Translations under genes and position numbers: made by a program
Shown here: in pieces, positions 26,775 to 37,176 of the stretch
Numbering within the stretch: position 1 is the first letter of the stretch
How the letters are laid out: every line of letters starts with the position of its first letter
The notes under the pieces: generated by a model
Database searches by the model: none
What the model saw: only the letters and a program-made list of their open reading frames with translations
Told to the model about the DNA's origin: nothing
Assembly (NCBI GenBank): GCA_902526045.1
Contig: CABZJI010000003.1
Coordinates: forward strand, 1-64,000
Length of the DNA stretch: 64,000 bases
From: an uncultured SAR86 cluster bacterium
GTDB lineage: Bacteria; Pseudomonadota; Gammaproteobacteria; Magnimaribacterales; AG-339-G14
Direction of reading: 5' to 3'

Positions 26775-28181
26775 ATGCCTGAAAGGAATGTCTCATATGT
26801 TTTTAATGACACCGAGACAACAGGTTTGAATATCAATTTCTCTCAAATTATTCAAATTGGGTCAATTTTAACGTCTGAAAATTTTGATCAAATTGATTCT
26901 ATTGATGATGAATGTCAAATTTTGCCATGGATAGTTCCAGATCCAGGTGCCTATTTCACTCATAAAAAGATTTCTACCCTTAATTCTAATTGCAACAAGA
27001 CTCATTATGATCTAATAAAAGAGATCCACTCAACTTGGCAGCAATGGGCTGATTCATCAAACTTGGTCCACATAACCTATAACGGTCATAAGTTTGATGA
27101 GGAATTGCTCAGACGACAATTTTATTGGTATTTGTTAGATCCATATATAACTAATACAAATAATAATGGTAGAGCAGATATGTATGTATTGTTTCAATTA
27201 TTAGCAAACTTTTATTTAGATGAAATTAAAACGGGTAAAAATGAAAATGGAGATTTAAGCCTCAAACTGAGCGACCTAGCTGAAGCAAACGGTATTTCTG
27301 CTCAAGGAGCACATGATGCCTTGGAGGACTGTATTTTGATGGTTGAACTTGGAAAAATTATTAAGGATAAAGCCCCCGAAGCTTGGAAAATTTTCATTCA
27401 AGGCTCATCCAAGAAAGGAAACTTAGACATATTAAGATCTGAGAAATTTTGTTTACTAGGTGAGGTGGTTCGAAGAAATAAATATGTTTATCCTATTTAC
27501 CCATGTGGACAAAATAGTTCAAATCAAAATCAAATAATTGTATGTGATTTGTATTTCAATCCAGAGGAATTATTTAAACTCAAGGATCATGAACTTTTAG
27601 AACAATTAGGAACTCAAGGTGGTGCTTTTAAGCTAGTGTCAATAAATAAAAGCATGCCAATTACTTCGTTAAGTAGTATCTCTAAACCTTCCAAATATCT
27701 GGATTTATCAATCAAAGAATTAACCAGAAGAGCAAATTTATTAAAAGAAAATTTTGAATTTTCAGAAAGACTTTCTGAACTTTTAATAAAAAAACAAAAG
27801 ATTTATCCGTCTCCTAAATATGTAGATCAAGCTATATATGAAAGATTCCCTAGTAATTCAGACAGACTTTGGATGGAAAAATTTCATATATCAACTTGGC
27901 AAGATAAAACAAAATTAAAGGAAGGATTTGAAGATAGCAGATATAGAGAATTAGCATCTAGAATTATAGCTTTAGAGAAACCCGATTTATTATCTGACGA
28001 TGAAAATGAAGATTTTTCTCAATTTATTAACGAACGATTATTCTCAAAAGGGCCCTGGCTAAACTTAAGTCAAGCTATACAAAAATTAGAAAAATACGAT
28101 TCGGATGACTCAGATCATTTGAAGATCAAAAGGGCACTTAAAGAGCATCTTCTGAATTTAGAAAAAACTAATCTGGCTTAG
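26775..28181 (+). CDS. sbcB: Exodeoxyribonuclease I
   Basis: YVFNDTETTGLNINFSQIIQIGSILT, TYNGHKFDEELLRRQFYWYLLDPY, GAHDALEDC. Confidence 0.92.
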   Translation: MPERNVSYVFNDTETTGLNINFSQIIQIGSILTSENFDQIDSIDDECQILPWIVPDPGAYFTHKKISTLNSNCNKTHYDLIKEIHSTWQQWADSSNLVHITYNGHKFDEELLRRQFYWYLLDPYITNTNNNGRADMYVLFQLLANFYLDEIKTGKNENGDLSLKLSDLAEANGISAQGAHDALEDCILMVELGKIIKDKAPEAWKIFIQGSSKKGNLDILRSEKFCLLGEVVRRNKYVYPIYPCGQNSSNQNQIIVCDLYFNPEELFKLKDHELLEQLGTQGGAFKLVSINKSMPITSLSSISKPSKYLDLSIKELTRRANLLKENFEFSERLSELLIKKQKIYPSPKYVDQAIYERFPSNSDRLWMEKFHISTWQDKTKLKEGFEDSRYRELASRIIALEKPDLLSDDENEDFSQFINERLFSKGPWLNLSQAIQKLEKYDSDDSDHLKIKRALKEHLLNLEKTNLA

Positions 28182-29004
28182 TTATTAAGATAAGCACTCC
28201 AAATTTTGGATGATCAAAATAATTAATTTCTCCTGATCTAATTCTTCTGGATTCTTTTAATTGGAAAATAGGTATTAGCTCTTCTTCTTGTAAATTTGGC
28301 AGACTCTTTTTTAGTAATTCTTGCCCTGTATTATTAAATAAATAACCTTCTATATTTAGATTAGTATTATCTGATTCTTCAATAATTAAGATTTCATCTT
28401 CTTGAGTCTGTTCAGCTAAAAAAATATCGATATCAGTATGCAAATATCTTCCTTTGTAAGGTCTTAAAAATCCAAAAATCCTTGAACCTCTCTCGATATT
28501 TGAATCTATAAAGATTTCAAATGAATTATCTTTTGATGGTATAGGTTGATACCACGATTGCTCTCCAATGAATCTAAAGTATCTGCTTCTTCTAATAAGA
28601 TCTTTAAATTCTTTCATTAAATTATCGTCTCTTTTATCTATCTGAAATATTTGTCTAGGAAACTCTCTTTTTCGAGTAATGATATTTTTTTCTACGGTCT
28701 TTTTTTGTATTTCTTTTTTAATGAAAGGAATATCAATAGATTGGTTTTCTTTTGGAATTTCAAAATTTGTAGGAACAATATCTAAATTTGGATACTGAAA
28801 CTCATCAAGAGCAACAAAAAATCTATCAAAGTTTACCAATGGATTTTGAAAGTTTTCCTTTAAGTCCTCATCTTTCAAATACTTAATAAAAATAATGTCA
28901 ATTCTGTACTCATCATCATTAAGAAAATCTACATTTAATTGTCCTTTTTCAAATGAAAAGAGGTAAAAAGAGATCAAAAGAAGAAAAAAATTAACCAGCT
29001 TCAT
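28168..29004 (-). CDS. CsiV family peptidoglycan-binding-like protein
   Basis: Signal-like N-terminus, YRIDIIFIKY, position directly after mfd as in other gammaproteobacteria. Confidence 0.65.
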   Translation of the reverse strand: MKLVNFFLLLISFYLFSFEKGQLNVDFLNDDEYRIDIIFIKYLKDEDLKENFQNPLVNFDRFFVALDEFQYPNLDIVPTNFEIPKENQSIDIPFIKKEIQKKTVEKNIITRKREFPRQIFQIDKRDDNLMKEFKDLIRRSRYFRFIGEQSWYQPIPSKDNSFEIFIDSNIERGSRIFGFLRPYKGRYLHTDIDIFLAEQTQEDEILIIEESDNTNLNIEGYLFNNTGQELLKKSLPNLQEEELIPIFQLKESRRIRSGEINYFDHPKFGVLILITKPD

Positions 29005-31903
29005 CTAATTTCAGATTTGATATTATTGTTGAAAACGTATCTTGCAAAAATAAAATTGAATTATCTTCTTGAGGATTGAAAACTAATAAGTTATTCGACT
29101 TATCATCAGTCAAAATAGGAGAGTCAGAATCAAACGTGCACTCAATTCTTTTGCTAGATCCTATTATTTTTTTAATCATGAGGGGCATAGCAATTATCTT
29201 TAGTTTGGTGAGTTCTATAAGGTTTTGAAAAGTTTTTGAAACAGGGCCAAATCTATCAATGATTTCATCTTTTAAAGCTGTTAATTCGTCTAGTGTCTTG
29301 CATTCTGCCAATCTTTTATACATTTCAAGTCTAAGTTCCGCTTGCGGAAGATAATCGTTTTCAATGTATGCTGGAATGTTCAAATTAATGGATGTATCTA
29401 TTATTTTATCCTCAGGCATTCCCTTCAGTAGATGTTTAGCCTTTTTTATCATTTCACTGAAAAGGTTTAAACCAACGTCATTAACTAAACCACTTTGCTT
29501 TTCTCCTAAGATTTCCCCTGCACCTCTTATTTCAAGGTCTCTCATTGCTAATGCAAGTCCAGCATTAAAGGAATCTGTTGATTGTAAGGCCGTAATTCTT
29601 TCCTTTGCCTTACCTTTTATATCTTTAAATTCACTCGTAAAAAAATATGCATACGCTTGTGTCGGAGATCTTCCGACTCTCCCCCTCAATTGATGAAGTT
29701 GTGATAATCCAAAATTATCTGCATCTTTTACTATGAGTGTATTGGCATTGGGAATATCAATACCACTTTCTATAATAGTTGTGCAGATAAGAACATCAAT
29801 TTTACCTTCTTTAAAATTATCTAATATTTCCTTTATCTTCAGTGGATCCATTTGACCATGAACGATATCGATATATTTGTGAGGAAATATCTGGATCAAT
29901 TTATATTTTTCCTCTTCTAACTTATGGATTCTGTTACACACATAAAATGTTTGTCCGCCTCTTAATGTCTCACGACGAATTGCTTCTTTGATAAAGGACT
30001 TTGATTCTCTTGTAACAATTGTTTCAACAGGTTTTCTTCCGTGAGGAGGTGATGCAAGGATTGAAAAATCTTTTAAGTCAGTTAATGCAAGATTTAATGT
30101 TCGAGGAATTGGTGTTGCTGATAAATACATTACATCTATTTGTGCTTTTAAAGATTTAATCTTTTCTTTTTGCTTAACTCCGAATTTGTGTTCTTCATCA
30201 ATTATCAATAGACCTAAATTATTAAAATCTAATTTATTATTCATCAGTGCATGAGTGCCAATCACAATTAGGTTCGGCTGATTCAAGATCTTTGAGTAAA
30301 CTTCTTTTTTTTCTTGAGCGGATAGATTTCTGGTTAATAAAACTACATCTATCTCATATTCTAAAAATCTTTTTTTAAAAGTTTCATAATGTTGTTCCGC
30401 AAGAATTGTTGTAGGAACCATCATGCAAACTTGAAAACCATTGATATAAGAAATATATGATGCTCTCAAAGCCAACTCGGTTTTACCGAAGCCAACTTCT
30501 CCGCATATTAATCTATCCATCATTTTATTTGAACTAAAGTCGTTCATCAAAGAGTGAGAGCATTTATGCTGATCTGGTGTGAGTTCATAAGGAAAACTAC
30601 CAATAAATTTTTGAAAATCTTCTGTATTTATTTCTAAAGGTGATCTTTTATAGTTTGATCTTTTTGCTTCTGACTCTATTAATTCAGCAGCAAAATCGTA
30701 TGCTTTTTCAAATGTCTTTTGTTTTTTTTGATTCCATTTACTCTTTCTTATTGAGTCTAATTTTATTTCATCCATTCCTACATAAGCTGAAAGAAGATTC
30801 ATCGAGTGAACAGGCAAATAAATTAAATCTCCTTGATCGTATTCAATAATTAAACATTCTGTGTTGTTTAATTTCCTTAGTCCTTTATAGATTCCGATTC
30901 CATGATCTAAATGAACTACTTTTGAATCCAGTTCAAAAGCGATATGTTCGGTTATTGAAAATCTTTGATAGGTATAAGCTTCTTTAGAAACGGAATCGTC
31001 TTTTTTATTTTGAATGTTCAAATTTAAATTTTTTGAATTTAGTGAAGAAATTTCATCTAAGGTATTAAATAGAATTTCAGGAGGGAGGGGAGGTCTGTCT
31101 AAGTCTAATTTAAAGTCTTCGTATCTTTCATTAATCAATTCCCAATAGTCTGTGAGATATTTTTTTGCCTCATTAACATAGATAACTTTGTAATTTTTAA
31201 AATAATCACCAAAAAAAGTTCTTTCATAAAAAAATAAAGGTAAATAATGTTCTAACCCCTCTAAATTTTTACCTTTCAATATACTGTCAAATACTGATCC
31301 ATCTGTTTGAAAAGTATTCCTCCAATTTTTTTTAAAGATATCAATCGATTTATCTGTTAATTCATATCCCTTCGCAGCAATACATTTATATGAATCAATT
31401 TCTTTGAATGTAATTTGATCTTCATTTTTGAAATATTTTATAGAAATAACTTCGTCATCAAAAAGATCAATTCTAATAGGGAATTTTGAATTACTAGGAA
31501 ATATGTCAATTACAGATCCTCTTATTGCGTATTGTCCATTTTTTACAACTAAATCCTCCCTTTCGTATCCAGAGTTACTTAAAAATTTAGTCAGCCTTTT
31601 TAAATTAATTTGTTGATCTTTTGATATTTGAAATGTTTTTTCAAAGATATATTTTTTATCAAATAATGGTTGGATGATTGATGAGGCAGTGCAGGCAAAG
31701 CTAATTTCTTCTTCAATTATTAATCTAAGCGTTTCTATGCGGCTTCCTAGAAGAGAAGGATCAGGAGAAAAATTATCATACGGAAGGATTTCTAGATCTG
31801 TTAAGACTTCTAAATTTATAAAAAAAGTCGGATTAGATGCCTTATACCTATCCAACTGGTATTTATTTTCAAAAATTATTATATTTTTTTGATCTAAATT
31901 CAT
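28991..31903 (-). CDS. mfd: Transcription-repair coupling factor (short form, 970 aa)
   Basis: VVHLDHGIGIYKGLRKL (RID), CGEVGFGKTELALRA, LIIDEEHKFGVKQKEKIK, LSATPIPRTLNLAL, QLHQLRGRVGRS. Confidence 0.95.
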   Translation of the reverse strand: MNLDQKNIIIFENKYQLDRYKASNPTFFINLEVLTDLEILPYDNFSPDPSLLGSRIETLRLIIEEEISFACTASSIIQPLFDKKYIFEKTFQISKDQQINLKRLTKFLSNSGYEREDLVVKNGQYAIRGSVIDIFPSNSKFPIRIDLFDDEVISIKYFKNEDQITFKEIDSYKCIAAKGYELTDKSIDIFKKNWRNTFQTDGSVFDSILKGKNLEGLEHYLPLFFYERTFFGDYFKNYKVIYVNEAKKYLTDYWELINERYEDFKLDLDRPPLPPEILFNTLDEISSLNSKNLNLNIQNKKDDSVSKEAYTYQRFSITEHIAFELDSKVVHLDHGIGIYKGLRKLNNTECLIIEYDQGDLIYLPVHSMNLLSAYVGMDEIKLDSIRKSKWNQKKQKTFEKAYDFAAELIESEAKRSNYKRSPLEINTEDFQKFIGSFPYELTPDQHKCSHSLMNDFSSNKMMDRLICGEVGFGKTELALRASYISYINGFQVCMMVPTTILAEQHYETFKKRFLEYEIDVVLLTRNLSAQEKKEVYSKILNQPNLIVIGTHALMNNKLDFNNLGLLIIDEEHKFGVKQKEKIKSLKAQIDVMYLSATPIPRTLNLALTDLKDFSILASPPHGRKPVETIVTRESKSFIKEAIRRETLRGGQTFYVCNRIHKLEEEKYKLIQIFPHKYIDIVHGQMDPLKIKEILDNFKEGKIDVLICTTIIESGIDIPNANTLIVKDADNFGLSQLHQLRGRVGRSPTQAYAYFFTSEFKDIKGKAKERITALQSTDSFNAGLALAMRDLEIRGAGEILGEKQSGLVNDVGLNLFSEMIKKAKHLLKGMPEDKIIDTSINLNIPAYIENDYLPQAELRLEMYKRLAECKTLDELTALKDEIIDRFGPVSKTFQNLIELTKLKIIAMPLMIKKIIGSSKRIECTFDSDSPILTDDKSNNLLVFNPQEDNSILFLQDTFSTIISNLKLDEAG

Positions 31904-31982
31904 TAGTTTCTGCTTATTAAGATCCCTCTACATTGTGTATAATATCGTCGTCTATTTTGCCCTAAACTATAAAGGTGTTTTA

Positions 31983-33176
31983 ATGAATTTATCATTTTCT
32001 AAAGAAGATCAAGAATTTCAACAAGAGGTTAGAACTTTTATTGATCAAAATTATCCTTCTGAAATAAAAGAGAAGCAAGATCAAGGTATTCCTTTAAGTA
32101 AAGAAGATACTGTCAAATGGCATAAAATCTTAAACGACAAGGGCTGGCTTGCTGTAAATTGGCCGGAGGAACTTGGTGGAACTGGTTGGACAGTTACACA
32201 AAAACATATATTTCAAAATGAATTAGCTGCAGCTAATACTCCTACTTTGATGCCTTTTGGCGTGAATATGTGTGGGCCTGTTATTTACACTTTTGGTTCA
32301 GACGAACAGAAAGAGTTTCATCTTCCAAAAATCCTTAATGGAGATATTTGGTGGTGTCAGGGTTATTCTGAGCCAGGTTCTGGTTCTGATTTAGCTTCTT
32401 TAAAAACTAAAGCAGAAAGGAAAGGAGACGTTTATTTAGTAAATGGGGCTAAAACTTGGACTACATTAGCTCAGCACGCTGACTGGATCTTTTGTTTGGT
32501 GAGAACTGATAGCAGTGGAAAAAAACAGGAAGGTATAAGTTTCTTGTTAATCGATATGAAAACTCCAGGAGTAGAAGTCAAGCCTATTATTACGATCGAT
32601 GGAACTAATGAAGTTAATATGGTTTATTTTGACAATGTTGAAGTTCCAGTTACTAATCTAGTTGGTGAAGAAGGTTTTGGGTGGAGTATTGCCAAATTCC
32701 TTTTAGCTCACGAAAGAACTGGTATCGCTGGGATTCCATCTCTAAAAAGAGAATTAGATAGGCTAAGAGATATCACTACTCAAATCCAAGTAGGCGAGGG
32801 ATCCTTAAGAGATGATGCAATGTTCATGTCAAAGCTTGATAGATTAGAAATTAAACTTACTGCAGCCGAATACACTGAACTAAGGACTCTGGCTGCTATG
32901 TCTGCCGGAGGTCATCCTGGTCCTGAATCATCAATCTTAAAAATTCTTGGAACTGATCTTCAACAGGAATTATCTGACTTATTTGTTGAGGCGGTAGGAT
33001 ATTATGCTCATCCTTTTATGACCGAAGAAGATTTAGCTTCAAACGAATCAAGAATTGGGCCTGACTTCGCAGCAACAGTTATGCCTCACTATCTTAATTA
33101 CAGAAAAGTATCTATTTACGGAGGAAGCAACGAAATTCAGAGAAATGTGATTTCAAAAGCAGTTCTAGGTTTATAA
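31983..33176 (+). CDS. Acyl-CoA dehydrogenase family protein
   Basis: WWCQGYSEPGSGSDLASLKTKAER, KTWTTLAQHADW, YGGSNEIQRNVISKAVLGL. Confidence 0.94.
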   Translation: MNLSFSKEDQEFQQEVRTFIDQNYPSEIKEKQDQGIPLSKEDTVKWHKILNDKGWLAVNWPEELGGTGWTVTQKHIFQNELAAANTPTLMPFGVNMCGPVIYTFGSDEQKEFHLPKILNGDIWWCQGYSEPGSGSDLASLKTKAERKGDVYLVNGAKTWTTLAQHADWIFCLVRTDSSGKKQEGISFLLIDMKTPGVEVKPIITIDGTNEVNMVYFDNVEVPVTNLVGEEGFGWSIAKFLLAHERTGIAGIPSLKRELDRLRDITTQIQVGEGSLRDDAMFMSKLDRLEIKLTAAEYTELRTLAAMSAGGHPGPESSILKILGTDLQQELSDLFVEAVGYYAHPFMTEEDLASNESRIGPDFAATVMPHYLNYRKVSIYGGSNEIQRNVISKAVLGL

Positions 33177-33194
33177 ACAAATCAAGGTTGAGAT

Positions 33195-34322
33195 ATGGAT
33201 TTTTCACTTACAGAAGAACAACAGCTTCTTCAAGATAGTATTAATCAGTTCATTGAAAGAGAATATACTTTCGATGATAGAAAGAAATACTTAGATTCAG
33301 AAAAGGGGTTCAATGAAGAAAATTGGAAAACCTTTGGGAGTTTAGGTTGGTTAGGCATGCCATTTTCTGAAGATGATGGCGGATATAATGGAGGCCCTGT
33401 TGATGTTATGGTCATTATGGAGAATTTGGGTAAAGCTCTCATTGTAGAACCTTATGTCCCATCAATTCTTTTGTCTGGAAAAATCCTTGCTGATTTAGGT
33501 TCTGATGAACAAAAATTAAATTATTTACATCCAATGATAAGTGGAGAAAAAATAACTACTTTCGCTTATATAGAACCTCAAAGTAGATTCAATTTATCGG
33601 ACTGTTTAACTAAAGCAACAGTATCTGATGATGGATATGTCTTAGATGGTTACAAGGCATTAGTTCATAATGCTTCTGCTTCGGATACATTAATCGTTTC
33701 TGCAAGGACATCAGGCAATCAATGCGATGAAAAAGGTATTTCACTTTTTCTTTTAGATGTTAATAGTAAAGGAGTTTCTCTTAGAAATTATTCTACTATT
33801 GATGGTGGTAAAGCATCTGAGTTAACTTTAGAAAATGTATCAGTACCAAAAGATTCATTATTAGGCGAGATTGATGCAGGTTTTTCTACTATAGAAAATG
33901 CAATTGATCTTGCTACTTTAGGTATATGCGCAGAAGCAGTTGGAATCATGGGCAAAATGAACGAAATGACTCTTGAATATACTAAAACTAGAGAGCAATT
34001 CGAACAAAAATTAAGTCAGTTTCAAGCCCTTCAGCATCGAATGGTTGATAACTTTATGCATTATGAGCAATCTAAATCTTTGTTAGTAATGTGCGCTGCA
34101 AAAATGAACGATAATACTGAGGACAAAAAGAAAGCATTAGCTTCTTTAAAATATCAAATTGGACTATCTGGTAAACACATAGGAGAAGAGTCAATTCAAC
34201 TTCACGGCGGAATGGGTGTTACGGATGAAATGCATATTGGTCATTATTTTAAAAGACTAACTACGATAAGAACTTTATACGGAAATTCTGATTACCATTT
34301 GAGCAACTACGCATCTTTATAA
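33195..34322 (+). CDS. Acyl-CoA dehydrogenase family protein
   Basis: MDFSLTEEQQLLQDSINQFIE, SLKYQIGLSGKHIGEESIQLHGGMGVTDEMHIGHYFKRLT. Confidence 0.93.
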   Translation: MDFSLTEEQQLLQDSINQFIEREYTFDDRKKYLDSEKGFNEENWKTFGSLGWLGMPFSEDDGGYNGGPVDVMVIMENLGKALIVEPYVPSILLSGKILADLGSDEQKLNYLHPMISGEKITTFAYIEPQSRFNLSDCLTKATVSDDGYVLDGYKALVHNASASDTLIVSARTSGNQCDEKGISLFLLDVNSKGVSLRNYSTIDGGKASELTLENVSVPKDSLLGEIDAGFSTIENAIDLATLGICAEAVGIMGKMNEMTLEYTKTREQFEQKLSQFQALQHRMVDNFMHYEQSKSLLVMCAAKMNDNTEDKKKALASLKYQIGLSGKHIGEESIQLHGGMGVTDEMHIGHYFKRLTTIRTLYGNSDYHLSNYASL

Positions 34323-34333
34323 AACAAATTTAG

Positions 34334-35821
34334 ATGGTTTCTACAAAATCTGATCAAAATCCAGATAAAAGAGATAGATCTAAACCAAAAGACTATCTTT
34401 CCGATTGGATTAAAAGACAATCTTTAGTGGAGAAGATGATTCCTTTGATTGGAAATCTTCACAGAGAACAAAACGTAAGAATACTTCTGTACGGCAATCC
34501 TTTAATAACTTTATCTGTATCTCAAATTATGCAGGAGCATAGATTGGTGAGAGAAACTGAAAAAAATGAGCTCAGTGAATTTGAATCCTTCGAAGTAATA
34601 AACATACTTAATGATCTTGACCTTGGTCCTTGCGAAATAGATGTTGGCATTATCGCTGCAGGATATATGTTCGATTCTAAATCTTTATCCCTTGAGGAAT
34701 TTATTAAAGAACAAGTTGCAGATGCCATTGGTAATAAAAATCCAGTTCTTCAAGAACCACAAGACATAGTTCTATTTGGGTTCGGAAGGATTGGAAGATT
34801 AATTACAAGACTTCTACTAGAAGATACCGGTTCAGGGGAAACCTTATCCTTGAAAGCAATAGTTGTCAGGAAAAAAAGTGATGATGACTTGTTCAAAAGA
34901 GCCGAATTAATGAGAAGAGATTCTGTTCATGGAAATTTTAAAGGGACTATAAGGGTTGATTTGGACGAATATGGACTGGTGATCAATGGAAATCTAATAA
35001 AGTTTATAGATGGAGATCCATCGACTATAGACTATAAAAAATACGGAATAGATAATGCTCTAATCATAGATAATTCGGGTGCTTGGAGAGATGAGAAGGG
35101 TTTATCAGAACATCTAAAATCCAGAGGAGCAAGTAAGGTCCTGTTAACAGCACCCACTAAGTCTCCTTTAAAAAACATTGTTTATGGAGTTAATGAAAGT
35201 GATTTAAACAATACGGATAAGATTGTTGGCGCTGCCTCATGCACAACAAATGCAATTGTTCCTCTTTTAAAAGCTCTAGACGATGATTATGGAATAATTA
35301 ATGGGCATGTTGAAACAATTCACTCCTACACGAACGATCAAAATTTAATAGATAATTATCATTTAAAGTCTAGAAGAGGACGCAGTGCCGCTTTAAATAT
35401 GGTTATTACGGAAACCGGAGCAGCCTCTGCCGTCAGTCAGATACTTCCGAACTTAAAAGGAAAATTAACAGCAAATGCGATTAGAGTTCCCACTCCCAAT
35501 GTATCATTGGCAATCCTTAAACTTTCCTTAAACAAAACTTTAAATGACAAAGGAACAGCAAATGAATATTTCAGACAATTAGCTTTCCATTCTATATACA
35601 AAGATCAAATTGATTTTACTAATTCTTCTGAGATTGTTTCATCTGATTTAGTAGGAAGTAGGTATGCTTGCGTAATTGATTCTGAAGCAACTATCTGCGA
35701 TGACAAACAAATAGTCATTTACGCTTGGTATGACAATGAATTAGGTTACTGTATTCAGCTTTTAAGAGTTATCAAAAGTCTAGCTGGAATTAAATATAAG
35801 CGACTCCCGTACTTTTTATAA
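34334..35821 (+). CDS. Glyceraldehyde-3-phosphate dehydrogenase, N-terminally extended form
   Basis: GFGRIGRLITRLLLE, GAASCTTNAIVPLLKAL, RVPTPNVSLAILKLSL, WYDNELGYC; about 140 aa precede the Rossmann motif. Confidence 0.93.
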   Translation: MVSTKSDQNPDKRDRSKPKDYLSDWIKRQSLVEKMIPLIGNLHREQNVRILLYGNPLITLSVSQIMQEHRLVRETEKNELSEFESFEVINILNDLDLGPCEIDVGIIAAGYMFDSKSLSLEEFIKEQVADAIGNKNPVLQEPQDIVLFGFGRIGRLITRLLLEDTGSGETLSLKAIVVRKKSDDDLFKRAELMRRDSVHGNFKGTIRVDLDEYGLVINGNLIKFIDGDPSTIDYKKYGIDNALIIDNSGAWRDEKGLSEHLKSRGASKVLLTAPTKSPLKNIVYGVNESDLNNTDKIVGAASCTTNAIVPLLKALDDDYGIINGHVETIHSYTNDQNLIDNYHLKSRRGRSAALNMVITETGAASAVSQILPNLKGKLTANAIRVPTPNVSLAILKLSLNKTLNDKGTANEYFRQLAFHSIYKDQIDFTNSSEIVSSDLVGSRYACVIDSEATICDDKQIVIYAWYDNELGYCIQLLRVIKSLAGIKYKRLPYFL

Positions 35822-37173
35822 TGAGAAGTATCAATATATCGAAAGGTTTAGATATTCCTATTTCCGGTGAGATTACCGATTTAGCAATTACTAATTATAT
35901 TACTAAGAAAGTTGCTGTTTTAGGAAAAGACTATCATGACTTAAAACCTACAATGCTTGTTAAAATTGGTGATCAAGTAAAAAAGGGTCAAAAATTACTA
36001 GAAGATAAGAAAATTCCAGGTTTATTCCTAGTTGCCCCTGCCTCAGGAGAAGTTATAGAGATAAATAGAGGAGAGAGAAGAGCTTTTGAATCTTTAGTAA
36101 TTGATTGCAATAACAAAAATGAAGAAAAAATCTTCATAGAAAATCCATCTAATTTTGATTTCAAGAAAGAACACGTGAGGGATATTTTAATTGATAGTGG
36201 ATTATGGACTAATTTAAAGAAAAGACCCTTTTCAAAAGTTCCTAATATTGACGAAAATGTAGATGATATATTCATATCTTGTTTAGATACAAATCCTCTT
36301 TCTTTTGATCCAGAAATATTTATTAAACAAAATCTAGATGATTTTAATAAAGGCTTAGAAATTCTATCTTTAATAACATCTAAGTATGTGCATATTTCTT
36401 CAAAAATAGGTTCTAATTTGTTTGTTGAAAGCGAAAAAGTGAAGCTTTATGAGTTTAATAGTTTGCACCCCGCTGGAAACGTAGGTACACAGATTCATTT
36501 CATTTCACCATTAGGAAGAAATAAATCAGTTTGGACAATAAATTATCAACATGTTTGTCAAATTGGACATATGTTTAATTTTGGTAGGTTATCATTTAAG
36601 AAGCTCTTAAGCATTGCGGGCCCACAAGTGAAGATTCCTTTTCTGCTGGAGACTGTAAGCGGAGCTGATTTAACTGAAATTATGAGAGACAAGCTTCTAC
36701 AAGGACCCAATAGGATCGTTTCTGGATCAATATTATCTGGTCGAAATGCTACAGAAAATGAGTCTTTTATTGGTCATTTTCATAATCAAATATCAGTTCT
36801 AAGAGAAGTTGAAGATGATGATAGAGAGTTATTTAACTGGTTTAGACCGGATTTGAAGAAACATTCTTTTTTACCAGTTTTTTTCACTAAATTTTTTGAA
36901 AAAATTAATCCTTTAAAATTTACTACGTCAATGAACGGTGCTGATAGAGCAATTGTTCCAATTGGTGTCTACGAAGATGTTTTGCCTTTCAACATTATGG
37001 CAACTCAACTATTAAAAAGCATTGTTCTAAGAGATACAGAAGAAGCTCAAGATCTAGGTATCCTGGAGTTTGATGAGGAGGATTTAAGCCTTGCAACATA
37101 CGTCTGTCCTAGTAAATATGATTTTGGTTCTATTTTGAGAGAAAATTTAAAAATTATAGAGGATGAAGGTTAA
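35821..37173 (+). CDS. nqrA: Na+-translocating NADH:quinone reductase subunit A
   Basis: ISKGLDIPISG, LHPAGNVGTQIHFISPLGRNKSVWTINYQHVCQIG. Confidence 0.95.
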   Translation: MRSINISKGLDIPISGEITDLAITNYITKKVAVLGKDYHDLKPTMLVKIGDQVKKGQKLLEDKKIPGLFLVAPASGEVIEINRGERRAFESLVIDCNNKNEEKIFIENPSNFDFKKEHVRDILIDSGLWTNLKKRPFSKVPNIDENVDDIFISCLDTNPLSFDPEIFIKQNLDDFNKGLEILSLITSKYVHISSKIGSNLFVESEKVKLYEFNSLHPAGNVGTQIHFISPLGRNKSVWTINYQHVCQIGHMFNFGRLSFKKLLSIAGPQVKIPFLLETVSGADLTEIMRDKLLQGPNRIVSGSILSGRNATENESFIGHFHNQISVLREVEDDDRELFNWFRPDLKKHSFLPVFFTKFFEKINPLKFTTSMNGADRAIVPIGVYEDVLPFNIMATQLLKSIVLRDTEEAQDLGILEFDEEDLSLATYVCPSKYDFGSILRENLKIIEDEG

Positions 37174-37176
37174 AAA

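Noticed and set aside
29364-31892. Plus-strand ORFs inside mfd
   Set aside because: Antisense to a conserved minus-strand gene.
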